A DNA stretch of 23,366 nucleotides from Clostridiales bacterium (GTDB lineage Bacteria; Bacillota; Clostridia; Oscillospirales; Acutalibacteraceae): positions 1-23,366 of the forward strand of contig DXXH01000035.1 of NCBI GenBank assembly GCA_019416395.1, read 5' to 3'. The notes beneath the pieces were generated by a model. It worked only from the letters and a program-made list of their open reading frames with translations. It did no database searches and was not told the DNA's origin. The position numbers and the translations under genes were made by a program. Numbering within the stretch: position 1 is the first letter of the stretch; every line of letters begins with the position of its first letter. Below, one piece after another: positions 1 to 8,628 of the stretch.

Positions 1-15
1 AAGGATTGTGTTTGT

Positions 16-969
16 ATGAAAGCTGGAGCTGTCAGGAAAAACAAAAATCCCGGAAAACTGTCGCAAAGAAACATTAAGAAAGCCATCTTTAAAAATTGGC
101 AGTTGTATTTGATGTTTCTGCCGGTGTTGATTTACTTCATTGTGTTTTATTACATGCCCATGTATGGAATCCAAATCGCGTTTAAGAATTTTTCAGGATC
201 CAAGGGGATTTGGGGCAGTCCCTGGGTTGGGTTCGAGCATTTCCTGCGGTTTTTTAACAGCAATAACTTTGGGGAGACGATTTACAATACCATAACCATC
301 AGCCTGTATTCTTTAATTGTGGGATTCCCCATCCCCATATTGTTGGCATTGATGCTCAATGAAGTGAAGAACAAGTTTTTCAAAAAAACGGTGCAAACCA
401 TTACCTATGCGCCTTATTTTATTTCTGTAGTGGTTATGGCCGGCATGATTATCTTGTTTTTGTCTCCTAGTTCCGGCGTGATCAATCAGGTGCGAAAAGC
501 AATGGGGTTGGAAACCATCAACTTTATGTATGAGAGCAAGTATTTTAAAACCATTTATGTGTTGTCAGGCGTATGGCAGAACATGGGGTGGGGTTCCATT
601 ATATATCTGTCGGCGCTGGCGGGAATTGATCCTGCGTTGCACGAAGCGGCGGTGATTGATGGCGCTTCCCGGTTGAAGCGGATTTGGCACATCAATCTGC
701 CGGGAATTTTACCCACCGTATGTATCATGTTGATTATGAACTGTGGTTCACTGATGAATGTGGGATTTGAAAAGATTTTTCTGTTGATGAATGACTTAAA
801 CCGTTCCGCAGCGGAAGTGATTTCCACCTATGTGTACAAAGTGGGGTTACAGCAAAGTCAGTATTCTTTTTCTACAGCGATTAACTTGTTTAACTCCGTC
901 ATCAATTTCATACTGTTGATCACAGTAAACACCGTGGTTAAGAAGCTGGATCAAACCAGCCTGTTCTAA
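16..969 (+). CDS. Sugar ABC transporter permease, LplB family
   Basis: Inner-membrane permease of a carbohydrate ABC importer (MalF-like, LplB/polysaccharide subfamily), 317 residues, the usual length. After a basic cytoplasmic N-terminus there are about six hydrophobic segments, the first starting near residue 33 (YLMFLPVLIYFIVFYY). The EAA loop that docks onto the ATPase is visible from Glu210 (EAAVIDGASRLKRI). The ATG is preceded by AAGGA about 10 bases upstream, right at the window edge, so the gene looks complete but its promoter is outside. It is followed after 13 bases by the partner permease, then the binding lipoprotein; no ATPase gene is in this cluster. The substrate cannot be read from the permease; the downstream mur genes suggest an amino sugar-containing oligosaccharide (inference). 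Confidence 0.93.
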   Translation: MKAGAVRKNKNPGKLSQRNIKKAIFKNWQLYLMFLPVLIYFIVFYYMPMYGIQIAFKNFSGSKGIWGSPWVGFEHFLRFFNSNNFGETIYNTITISLYSLIVGFPIPILLALMLNEVKNKFFKKTVQTITYAPYFISVVVMAGMIILFLSPSSGVINQVRKAMGLETINFMYESKYFKTIYVLSGVWQNMGWGSIIYLSALAGIDPALHEAAVIDGASRLKRIWHINLPGILPTVCIMLIMNCGSLMNVGFEKIFLLMNDLNRSAAEVISTYVYKVGLQQSQYSFSTAINLFNSVINFILLITVNTVVKKLDQTSLF

Positions 970-982
970 AGAGGGGGATAGT

Positions 983-1873
983 ATGAAGATTAAAGTCCAG
1001 AGAGATGATTTGATTTTCACCATCATCAATACCACTTTGCTGCTTCTAATCACGTTTGTCATTCTCTATCCCTTGTACTTTATTGTGATTGCTTCTTTCA
1101 GTGATCCTTTGGAAGTGTTGGCAGGCAATGTAATCTTCTTCCCCCAAAATTTCAATGTGGAGTCCTATAAGATGGTTTTCCGGGATCCCAGTATTCTGAC
1201 AGGTTACCGCAATACGTTGTTCTATACGGTATTTGGAACCTGCATCAATATTGTGATGACAGTTCTGGCAGCTTATCCTTTATCCAGAAAAGATTTTGTG
1301 GGAAAGAATTTCTTTACGCTGGTTTTGTCCATCACCATGTTTTTCAGCGGCGGCTTGATCCCCACATATTTGTTGATGTCCAATACCCTGCATTTGACCA
1401 ATACCATTTGGGCCATGTTGTTGCCTGGAGCGGTATCCGTTTGGAACATGGTCATCATGCGTACTTATTTTCAAACAAGTATTCCTGGGGAATTGTCTGA
1501 AGCAGCGATGGTAGATGGGTGCAGCAATTTCCAGTTGTTGCTCAAAGTGATTTTGCCTTTGTCCACGCCAGTGATAGCGGTTATGGTTTTGTTTTACGGG
1601 GTGACCCATTGGAACGCGTTTTTCAATGCCCTGATTTACTTGAATGATAAGGAGCTGTATCCTCTGCAATTAATTTTGCGGTCCATTCTGGTCCAAAACA
1701 CCATGTCAGAGGACATGATGGCTGAGGTGGATAGCTTGGCGAACCGGCAGATTATGGCCGAAACCATCAAATACGCACTGATTGTAGTAGCGTCAGCTCC
1801 CATTATAGCGGTGTATCCATTCTTGCAGAAATACTTTGTAAAGGGAATTATGGTAGGTGCAATTAAAGGATAA
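983..1873 (+). CDS. Carbohydrate ABC transporter permease, YtcP family
   Basis: Second permease of the same importer (MalG-like, YtcP/COG0395 type), 296 residues with about six membrane segments, the first at residues 15-36. The EAA loop begins at Glu173 (EAAMVDGCSNFQLLLKV). The C-terminus ends in KYFVKGIMVGAIKG, a hallmark ending of YtcP proteins that pair with LplB permeases. The ATG follows a GAGGGGG ribosome binding site. It heterodimerises with the product of the gene just upstream. LplB/YtcP systems usually lack their own ATPase and borrow an MsmX-like one; a candidate lies at 13141-14259. Confidence 0.94.
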   Translation: MKIKVQRDDLIFTIINTTLLLLITFVILYPLYFIVIASFSDPLEVLAGNVIFFPQNFNVESYKMVFRDPSILTGYRNTLFYTVFGTCINIVMTVLAAYPLSRKDFVGKNFFTLVLSITMFFSGGLIPTYLLMSNTLHLTNTIWAMLLPGAVSVWNMVIMRTYFQTSIPGELSEAAMVDGCSNFQLLLKVILPLSTPVIAVMVLFYGVTHWNAFFNALIYLNDKELYPLQLILRSILVQNTMSEDMMAEVDSLANRQIMAETIKYALIVVASAPIIAVYPFLQKYFVKGIMVGAIKG

Positions 1874-1903
1874 AATCAACATTATTGCGGAAATCCAAAG
1901 GGG

Positions 1904-1926
1904 GTGTTTGCGGAAAAAACAAACAC
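1904..1926 (+). promoter_or_regulatory. Intercistronic hairpin before the binding-protein gene
   Basis: Seven-base perfect inverted repeat (GTGTTTG / CAAACAC) with a nine-base A-rich loop, in the 111-base gap between the YtcP-like permease and the binding protein. There is no T tract after it, so it is not an intrinsic terminator. Such a stem could protect the 5' end of a processed mRNA and raise binding-protein output over permease output (inference). Confidence 0.35.
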
Positions 1927-1984
1927 AGGAAGGGCGAAAAAAGAAATCAGAGGGACAAACAGAGAATTCAAAGGAGAGGACAAC

Positions 1985-3607
1985 ATGAATACAAAGTCTT
2001 TCAAAAAAGTTTTTGCTCTATTTTTAGCATGCGTTCTGATTTTGAGCCTGACTGCCTGCAATGGGAACACCAGTTCCAGCGGCAGTGGTACCAATGATTC
2101 CTCTACCCCGGAGACTTCCGGGACCAGCGAAACTCAAGAACCGGAAATGGTAGAGATTACAGCCTTTGCAATGGAAGGCCCCTACACCACCGGCGACTTT
2201 AATGACCTGGCGATTTGGAAGTATTCGGAAGAAGCCACAGGTGTCAAGGTGAATTTTGAAACGGCGCCCAGTGCATCTTTTGAGGAAAAGCTGGCCTTGA
2301 AATTTGCTTCCAATGAGTTGCCCGATGTATTTTTTAAGTGCAATGTTTCCTCGGCGGATATTACCAAGTATTCCACAGATGGTACGTTGATCGCTTTGGA
2401 CGACTATTTGGAAGAGTACGCCCCCAACTTTAGCGCTTATATGGCAGAAGATAGCTCCATCGAAAAGAATATTCGCATGTCCGACGGTTCTATTTACGGG
2501 TTCCCCTATTTGGTGACCGCAGCGCCGTCCCGAATTTCTCCTAAGCTGTTTATCAATCAGGTGTGGCTTGATGAACTGAATATGGAAGTCCCCACTACCA
2601 CGGACGAGCTGTACAATGTGTTGTCGGCAATGAAGGGCCATGATTTTAACGGCAACGGTACCGATGATGAAATTCCTCTGGCTGTAGAAGGTATTGCCCG
2701 GTTGCAGCAGGGCTTGATGGGGTCTTGGGGTTTGTTGACTCGCGGTGCCGCTCAGTTGGAATGGGACATTGATCCGGATACCAATGAATTGCGGTTCATT
2801 CAGACGAGCGATAACTACAAAGGATTCTTGGAGTACGCCAACAAACTGTATACCGAAAAACTGTTGGATCAAGAGTGCTTTACCGCTGATCTGGCTACCT
2901 TGACTGCCAAAGCGGAACAAAATATTCTGGGTGTGGTGTTCTGCCATAACTCCAGCTATTTGGGAAGCTATGCGGACGATTTTACCTATATTCCCTGCGC
3001 TCTGAAAGGACCCAATGGGGATCAGATTTTTGGTGGAAAGACGATTTCCGTGGCCGGTCAAAATACCTTTATCACCAATGTGAACCAGCACGTGGCGGAT
3101 ACGGTACGCTGGATCGATTGGTTCTATTCCGATGAGGGCATTGAGCATTACTTCATGGGCGTAGAAGGAGAGACTTACGAGTTTGATGAGAACGGTGAAC
3201 CCCAGTTCACAGACTTTGTGACAAACAATCCTGATGGCCTGAATATGGAAGAGGCACTGGGTTCTTATGTGTGCTGGAGCGGTGGCGCCAATCCTTCTGT
3301 GGCAGATGACTTGCATTTTGGCAATCATCTGATTCCGGAACTCACAGTGGACGCGGCACAGGCGCTGTCTGAATATACTCCTGAGGAAGTTTGGGGTACA
3401 TTCAATTACGCTGCGGAAGATTCTGACCGGATCTCTGTGTTGACCACCGATATTTCCACATATCTCAGTGATATGACGGCGAAATTTATTACAGGTGAAA
3501 CTGGATTCGATCAGTGGGATTCCTATAAAGACCAGGTTGATAAGATGGGCCTGGAAGAGTATCGTGAAATTGTACAACGCACAGTAGACGCTTACGAAGC
3601 CGAATAA
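1985..3607 (+). CDS. Extracellular solute-binding lipoprotein (LplA/LipO type)
   Basis: Substrate-binding lipoprotein of the LplB/YtcP importer, 540 residues. The start was placed at the ATG at 1985 because it has an AAAGGAGAGG site 6-8 bases upstream and opens with a classical lipoprotein signal: MNTKSFKK, hydrophobic core, lipobox LTAC with Cys25 as the lipidated residue. An in-frame GTG 27 codons upstream adds only charged residues and is unlikely. A Ser/Thr/Gly-rich linker (residues ~27-50) leads to the binding domain. The length fits the LplA/YtcQ/LipO family (about 490-560) rather than the shorter MalE-like proteins. It sits 31 bases before the glycosidase-like gene, consistent with capturing an oligosaccharide that is hydrolysed inside the cell. 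The ligand is unknown. Confidence 0.92.
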   Translation: MNTKSFKKVFALFLACVLILSLTACNGNTSSSGSGTNDSSTPETSGTSETQEPEMVEITAFAMEGPYTTGDFNDLAIWKYSEEATGVKVNFETAPSASFEEKLALKFASNELPDVFFKCNVSSADITKYSTDGTLIALDDYLEEYAPNFSAYMAEDSSIEKNIRMSDGSIYGFPYLVTAAPSRISPKLFINQVWLDELNMEVPTTTDELYNVLSAMKGHDFNGNGTDDEIPLAVEGIARLQQGLMGSWGLLTRGAAQLEWDIDPDTNELRFIQTSDNYKGFLEYANKLYTEKLLDQECFTADLATLTAKAEQNILGVVFCHNSSYLGSYADDFTYIPCALKGPNGDQIFGGKTISVAGQNTFITNVNQHVADTVRWIDWFYSDEGIEHYFMGVEGETYEFDENGEPQFTDFVTNNPDGLNMEEALGSYVCWSGGANPSVADDLHFGNHLIPELTVDAAQALSEYTPEEVWGTFNYAAEDSDRISVLTTDISTYLSDMTAKFITGETGFDQWDSYKDQVDKMGLEEYREIVQRTVDAYEAE

Positions 3608-3638
3608 AGTCTGAGCGAAAAAGAAAAGGAGAAGCGTT

Positions 3639-5786
3639 ATGTATTATCAAAGCAGATACCACTTGACCAATGGCCTGATTTCCCTGGCCCTTGACAGCTT
3701 GACTGGGGAATTGCTGGAGCTTGTGTACGAAAAAGAAGGAGAAAACTTAATTAAAAACCATTCCTATTCTCTGCCCCAGCCATTTGTGGTGATCTGCGGA
3801 GATGGAAAGTCCCGCCTGTATCCTGGAGATGCAGCAGCAATCAGGAAATATCCCAGTCTGCGTCCCAGGATCGAGGTGGGGCAGGACGGACGTTCCGTAG
3901 CGGTGGAGTACGGAGCTTTGTGGGACGGTTCCCAGCCACAGGAAGTGCAGGTGAAATACACAATTCAGCTTCCGGAAGACAAGGCGGACAGCCTGTGGAA
4001 TATCACGGTGGAGAACCGTTCAGTCCACCATTTGGATGCCGTGCGGTTTCCTTGTATCAACGGCGTCTATCTGGGGGAAGATTGGAAAGATGACACCTTG
4101 GTTTTTCCCCATATCGCAGGATTAAAGATTGAAAATCCGGTTTCCTCACTGGGAGCACCCAGTTCTTCCATTCATTGGCGCTGGCAAAATTACCGCTATG
4201 TTTATCCCATGGGAAACATGGCTGCTGATTTCCCGGAAGGTACCAGAGGGTTGGAAGACAGTTATTCGGGATTGCTTTCCATGAAATGGATGGGGTATTA
4301 CGGAGATGGCATGGGAATGTATTTTGCTTGCCATGATCCTGAGTTGAAAATCTGCACTATGCGCGCGGATACTTTTGGGGATAAGAGCCCCGGTATGAAC
4401 TTTTTCACCAGTTATCCTTTGAATTTGGAAATGGGTGAAAGCTGGAGCGCTCCCCAGGGGGTAGTTGCCTTGCATGATGGGGATTGGCATGAGGGCGCGA
4501 AAAAATACCGGGACTTCCACAGAGCAATTTCTCCTGCGGAGACAACACGGCCTCAGTGGTTTGAGAAAAACCCAGGGCTGGTGGCCCATTATGATTTTAA
4601 GTACCAGAATGGGGGAATTGTTCATCGTTTTGAGGATATCCGCCGGTTGCTGGACGAAGCCAGGGACATGGGACTGAACCATTTGTTACTGTCTGGCTGG
4701 CATAAAGATGGTTTTGACCATGGTTTCCCGGAATATGTTCCCGATGAGGATTTGGGAAGTGAAAACGACTTGAAGCGGGCGATTGCTCAGGTGACGGAAG
4801 ATGGCGGCCATGTGTGCTTCTACATCAATTCCCGGCTTGCCAATTTGAAGTACACCCATCTAAACGAGTTTATCGCGGGAAACACGGTGAAAAAGAAAGA
4901 TGGCTCTTTGGAAATTGAGCAATATGGTACGGATAGTTTGCGTTTTGCCGTTGAGTGCATTGGAAGTGCAGGCTGGCGGAAGAAGCTGGCGGATACCGTA
5001 GACTATATTACCGGGGATATCGGTACAGATGGCATGTATCTTGATCAGTTGGCCATGGGGTATCCTGGAGTGTGTTATGACTCCACTCACGATCATGGAT
5101 TCGGGGAGTGGAATGTGTGGTACCAAAAAGCACTGAAAGAGATGCACCGGCGGAGAAAAGAGAGAGGCAAAGACACCATGTCCATCATTCATGAAGGCGT
5201 TTCGGACTCCTATGGGCCGCTGGTGTCAGGACAGCTGATTTCCACCTTCTTCTATCAGAATTGTGGAGCGTTTCCGGAGATTTACCGGTATACCTTCCCG
5301 GAACAGATTTTGGTGGACATGCTTTATCCCCGAGAGAATTTGGCCATGCGGCCAGTACATGTGGGCCAGGAATCCCGTGCCATTATGGATCGCGCATTCC
5401 GCACCGGTATGTATTACTGGGTTTACGATTTAGTGGACGACAACAGTTTTACCCGGGATCCCAAGTCACTGGCATACTTGAAAAAGATGACGGCTTTGCG
5501 GAAATTCTGGCTGGATACCTTTGGGCTGGGCACTTTCTGCGATGAAGACTATTTGGAGAAAGTGGGAGATGGGCTGAAAGCTTCCTGTTTTGAATTGGAA
5601 GACGGTTTGCTGGTGGCTTGCTGCAATACTTCCGGGAAGCCTCAGCGCCTGAAGGTTAAGCTTGCTTCCTTCCAAAGTGCTGTATGGTATACTGCAGATT
5701 CTCTTCCGGAAGGTCAAAAAGCGGAAACAGATGGTGAATTCGCAGCTCCTGAAGCGGCGCTTTCCCTGTTGCGGATCAAATATTGA
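3639..5786 (+). CDS. Cytoplasmic glycoside hydrolase-like protein (DUF6259-like)
   Basis: Large soluble protein of 715 residues with no signal peptide or membrane segment. I recognise it as a DUF6259-type protein: a beta-rich N-terminal domain (roughly 1-300), a (beta/alpha)8 barrel (roughly 310-620) and a small beta C-terminal domain. In the barrel, Asp469 ends a predicted beta strand (TDGMYLDQL) and Glu519 ends another (SIIHEGVSD). This arrangement resembles the nucleophile and acid/base pairs of retaining clan GH-D/GH-31/GH101-like glycosidases, but that assignment is an inference. WHKDGFDHGFPEY near residue 355 is a likely substrate-contact strand. The ATG has an AAAAGGAGAAG site upstream. 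Its place between a sugar importer and murQ suggests that it cleaves an imported oligosaccharide in the cytosol. Specificity is unknown. Confidence 0.8.
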   Translation: MYYQSRYHLTNGLISLALDSLTGELLELVYEKEGENLIKNHSYSLPQPFVVICGDGKSRLYPGDAAAIRKYPSLRPRIEVGQDGRSVAVEYGALWDGSQPQEVQVKYTIQLPEDKADSLWNITVENRSVHHLDAVRFPCINGVYLGEDWKDDTLVFPHIAGLKIENPVSSLGAPSSSIHWRWQNYRYVYPMGNMAADFPEGTRGLEDSYSGLLSMKWMGYYGDGMGMYFACHDPELKICTMRADTFGDKSPGMNFFTSYPLNLEMGESWSAPQGVVALHDGDWHEGAKKYRDFHRAISPAETTRPQWFEKNPGLVAHYDFKYQNGGIVHRFEDIRRLLDEARDMGLNHLLLSGWHKDGFDHGFPEYVPDEDLGSENDLKRAIAQVTEDGGHVCFYINSRLANLKYTHLNEFIAGNTVKKKDGSLEIEQYGTDSLRFAVECIGSAGWRKKLADTVDYITGDIGTDGMYLDQLAMGYPGVCYDSTHDHGFGEWNVWYQKALKEMHRRRKERGKDTMSIIHEGVSDSYGPLVSGQLISTFFYQNCGAFPEIYRYTFPEQILVDMLYPRENLAMRPVHVGQESRAIMDRAFRTGMYYWVYDLVDDNSFTRDPKSLAYLKKMTALRKFWLDTFGLGTFCDEDYLEKVGDGLKASCFELEDGLLVACCNTSGKPQRLKVKLASFQSAVWYTADSLPEGQKAETDGEFAAPEAALSLLRIKY

Positions 5787-5810
5787 AAATCACTGTTAGG
5801 AGAAAAGCGA

Positions 5811-6737
5811 ATGGATTATGCACAATTAATCACAGAAAATGTGAATCCCGATACGGTGGATATAGATTTATGCGATACAGAGGAAATTGTGAATATGATC
5901 CACCGCGAGGATTGTAAAGTTGCTCCAGCCGTGGGAAAGGTTTTGCCGGAGATTGTGAAAACAATAGACATGGTGGTTGCGCACATTCGCGCCGGCGGGC
6001 GGCTGATCTATGTGGGGGCTGGAACCAGTGGCCGGTTGGGAGTGCTTGATGCGTCGGAGTGCCCGCCTACTTTTGGCACAGATCCTGGTCTGGTGGTGGG
6101 AGTCATTGCCGGAGGGGACACAGCATTGCGTTCGTCCATTGAGGGTGCCGAGGATTGTTATGAACAAGGTGCACAGGAGATGGACAAAATGGAAGTGAGT
6201 TGCCAAGATGTGGTGGTAGGGATCACAGCTAGTGGAAACGCCAGATACGTTTTGGGAGCACTAGAACGGGCCAAGCAGCTGGGCGCGGCCACTGTGGCAG
6301 TGTGTAATGCTTATCCGGGTACCGTAATAGATGCGGCGGATGTGGCGATTGTGCCAGTGGTAGGTCCGGAAGTGATTATGGGAAGCACCAGAATGAAAGC
6401 GGGGACAGCCGAAAAAATGGTGTTGAATATGATTACTACCGCTTCCATGATAAAGCTGGGAAAGGTTTATCAAAATTTAATGGTGGATTTGACCCCCACA
6501 AATAATAAGCTGCGGGATCGGTCGGTGCGCATTATCATGCAGGCAGTTGGCGTGTCTCGGGAGCAGGCGGAGCAAGTTTTGGAACTTTCTGGAGGTTATC
6601 CCAAAGTGGCCATTTTGATGCTGCTTTGTCAGTGCGACAGAGAAACGGCAGAAGGGCTCCTGCGGGAGGAAAACACAATCCGGCGGGTAGTTCAAAAAGC
6701 CCGGCAGCAAACGTATCAAGCAGTGGCTGACGCATGA
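5811..6737 (+). CDS. murQ: N-acetylmuramic acid 6-phosphate etherase
   Basis: MurQ cleaves the lactyl ether of MurNAc-6-phosphate, giving GlcNAc-6-phosphate and D-lactate in cell wall sugar salvage. The 308-residue length matches the family. The SIS-domain phosphosugar motif GAGTSGRLGVLDASECPPT starts at residue 70. Glu83 and Glu114 (SIEGAED) fall at exactly the positions of the catalytic pair known from the E. coli enzyme. A second conserved block, GPEVIMGSTRMKAGTAEKM, lies near residue 180. The ATG follows TTAGGAGAAAAG and begins 24 bases after the glycosidase-like gene; the kinase gene follows after 10 bases. Identity is secure. The GlcNAc-6-P would continue through NagA/NagB, which are not in this window. 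Confidence 0.96.
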   Translation: MDYAQLITENVNPDTVDIDLCDTEEIVNMIHREDCKVAPAVGKVLPEIVKTIDMVVAHIRAGGRLIYVGAGTSGRLGVLDASECPPTFGTDPGLVVGVIAGGDTALRSSIEGAEDCYEQGAQEMDKMEVSCQDVVVGITASGNARYVLGALERAKQLGAATVAVCNAYPGTVIDAADVAIVPVVGPEVIMGSTRMKAGTAEKMVLNMITTASMIKLGKVYQNLMVDLTPTNNKLRDRSVRIIMQAVGVSREQAEQVLELSGGYPKVAILMLLCQCDRETAEGLLREENTIRRVVQKARQQTYQAVADA

Positions 6738-6747
6738 GGGATCCGGT

Positions 6748-7668
6748 ATGGAATATGTACTAGGAATTGACGGAGGCGGCACAAAAACCCATCTGGTTGC
6801 CATGGATAAAGCCATGAAAATCCTTTATGAAGGGTATGGTGGCAGTTCCAATCTGACCAGTCTTACCAGTGGGGAAGTAGACCGGAATCTTTCGGAATTA
6901 TTGGGAGCCTTTTTTGCGAACAGGAATTTTTCTCCCAGGGATTGTGCCTGCTTGTGCTTGGGAACAGCAGGTGCAGGAAGAGAAACCGCCAGGCTAGAGC
7001 TTAAAACCATGTTGAATCGGTGGGCAAATCAAGTTCTGGTGACTGATGATGCCCAAAGCGCCTTGGCGGGTGCTACAGAAACAGGGAGTGGAATCCTGTT
7101 GATTGCAGGCACTGGTTCGATCTGTTATGCCCGGAATCAGCGTGGAGAAAGTCACCGGACAGGGGGCTGGGGCCATATTGCCGGAGATGAAGGCAGCGGG
7201 TATGATATGGCTTGTCAAATCCTTCGGGCGGTGGTTCGGGCAGCAGATGGCCGGGGGAGCGAAACGCAGCTAACAGATTTGGTGATGGATTTTTGGTCGC
7301 TGACGGGAATCGATCAGCTGATAGATGCCTTATACCGTTCCGGAAAGGGGAAAAGTGAGATTGCCGCACTTGCAATTTTATGCGACAAGGCTTATGATAA
7401 ACAGGATAAAACCGCTTTTCAAATTATGGACAAATGCGCCGCTGGCTTAGCGGAAATGGTGATAGCAGCAGCTGATGTGTTTGGGGAAGAAAAATGCATT
7501 CCCTGTATTTGTTCCGGTAGTTTGCTGGAAAAATCCCGCTATTTCCAATCTCATTTGCGTCGGCACTTAGAGCTTAAAAAGCCAGAGGTGCAGTTGGCGC
7601 CAAAGCTTCACGACGCAGCATGGGGTTGTGCCCGGATGGCGTGGAATCATGCAGAATATACAGAGTAA
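6748..7668 (+). CDS. murK: BadF/BadG-type amino sugar kinase (MurK/NagK-like)
   Basis: ASKHA-fold ATP-dependent sugar kinase, 306 residues. The phosphate-1 loop is DGGGTKT (8-14), the phosphate-2 region VTDDAQSALAGA (from 98), GTGS lies at 121-124, and the family block GGWGHIAGDEGSG at 139-151. BadF/BcrA-type kinases of this size include MurK of Clostridium acetobutylicum, which phosphorylates MurNAc and GlcNAc at position 6. The 10-base spacing after murQ and the neighbouring RpiR regulator make MurK the best call; a GlcNAc-only kinase is the alternative. The presence of a kinase implies the sugar enters unphosphorylated, as expected for ABC rather than PTS uptake. The function is inferred from family and context. 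Confidence 0.85.
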   Translation: MEYVLGIDGGGTKTHLVAMDKAMKILYEGYGGSSNLTSLTSGEVDRNLSELLGAFFANRNFSPRDCACLCLGTAGAGRETARLELKTMLNRWANQVLVTDDAQSALAGATETGSGILLIAGTGSICYARNQRGESHRTGGWGHIAGDEGSGYDMACQILRAVVRAADGRGSETQLTDLVMDFWSLTGIDQLIDALYRSGKGKSEIAALAILCDKAYDKQDKTAFQIMDKCAAGLAEMVIAAADVFGEEKCIPCICSGSLLEKSRYFQSHLRRHLELKKPEVQLAPKLHDAAWGCARMAWNHAEYTE

Positions 7669-7679
7669 GGAAGACGTTC

Positions 7680-8540
7680 ATGGCAGAAATTCTGGTAAAG
7701 CTCAATGAATTGATGGACAGTTTTGCGCCGTCAGAACAAAAGGTTGCGAAATATATTGCGGAAAACCTGGACAATGTTTTAGGGCTTTCTGTGGAAGAAC
7801 TTTCCAACAGAAGCGGTGCGAGTAAGGCCGCAGTAATACGTTTTTGCAAAACGATTGGATTTAAAGGGTATCGCGATCTGAGTATTCAATTGGCTGCAGA
7901 GCTGGCTCTTTACCAGAATGATGGCAGCAACGAGGAGTATACGGATATTAACGTTGGGGACGATGTGGAGACAATTCTGCGAAATGTTTCCTATCACAAT
8001 GTAAAGGCGATTGAAGATACTTTGTTGCTGACCGATGTTTCCCAGGTGCAGAAAGCAGTGGATTTGCTGAAAAAAGCGGAGCGCATCGATTTTTACGGAG
8101 TAGGTGCTTCGGCGATTGTGGCCCAGGATGCCCAGAATAAATTTATGCGTATCAATAAATACGCAACGGCTTACCGGGAATCTCATCTTCAGCTGGCCAG
8201 CGCCGTGAACTTGGGAAAGTCTGGGGTGGCAGTAGCGATTTCCTGGTCTGGTGAGACAAAAGACGTGGTAGAGGCCGCCAGGCTTGCTAAAGAGAGTGGT
8301 GCGGTGGTAATTGCCATCACCCAATATGGAAATACAACACTGGCCAAATATGCGGACATTCACTTTGGATTGAGTGCGCCAGAAGCCACCATACGGTGTG
8401 GTGCTACCAGCTCTCGGATTGCACAGTTGACCATGATCGACATGCTCTTTTACTGTTTGGTCAGTCAGAATTATTCCAAATACAAAGTTTATCTGGAACG
8501 TTCCAGAACGGAAGTTAAAAAGAAAAAGCGCGCCTTGTAA
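7680..8540 (+). CDS. RpiR-family transcriptional regulator (MurR-like)
   Basis: DNA-binding regulator of 286 residues with an N-terminal RpiR helix-turn-helix (about 1-75, recognition region VEELSNRSGASKAAVIRFCK) and a C-terminal SIS phosphosugar-binding domain (about 115-250, with YGVGAS and SWSGETKD motifs). The start at 7680 has TAAGGAAG just upstream, overlapping the murK stop. An in-frame upstream start at 7620 would lie inside murK and adds an unrelated 20 residues. MurR of E. coli is an RpiR repressor that responds to MurNAc-6-P; this gene, last in the operon, probably controls the same set. The operator is not visible because the operon promoter is outside the window. Confidence 0.92.
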   Translation: MAEILVKLNELMDSFAPSEQKVAKYIAENLDNVLGLSVEELSNRSGASKAAVIRFCKTIGFKGYRDLSIQLAAELALYQNDGSNEEYTDINVGDDVETILRNVSYHNVKAIEDTLLLTDVSQVQKAVDLLKKAERIDFYGVGASAIVAQDAQNKFMRINKYATAYRESHLQLASAVNLGKSGVAVAISWSGETKDVVEAARLAKESGAVVIAITQYGNTTLAKYADIHFGLSAPEATIRCGATSSRIAQLTMIDMLFYCLVSQNYSKYKVYLERSRTEVKKKKRAL

Positions 8541-8556
8541 TAAAAGCGCGGAAATG

Positions 8557-8606
8557 AAAAATCCCCGGCAGAGGACATGTCCATGTCTTTCTGCCGGGGA
8601 TTTGAT
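8557..8606. terminator. Bidirectional intrinsic terminator
   Basis: Perfect 12-base stem (8561-8572 with 8590-8601) of the form ATCCCCGGCAGA / TCTGCCGGGGAT, with an A run on the left and TTTGATTTTA on the right. It separates two convergent transcription units, the mur operon and the OB-fold lipoprotein, and can end both. Confidence 0.9.
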
Positions 8607-8628
8607 TTTATGGGATTAGCCGGTTGTT

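Noticed and set aside
2024..3577. A 517-codon open frame on the - strand opposite the binding-protein gene
   Set aside because: It is the mirror of a well-supported lipoprotein gene, has no ribosome site, domain or sensible composition, and arises from codon bias.
7620..7680. Upstream start that would lengthen the RpiR regulator by 20 residues
   Set aside because: It lies inside the kinase gene, lacks a ribosome site and the added residues do not belong to the RpiR domain.
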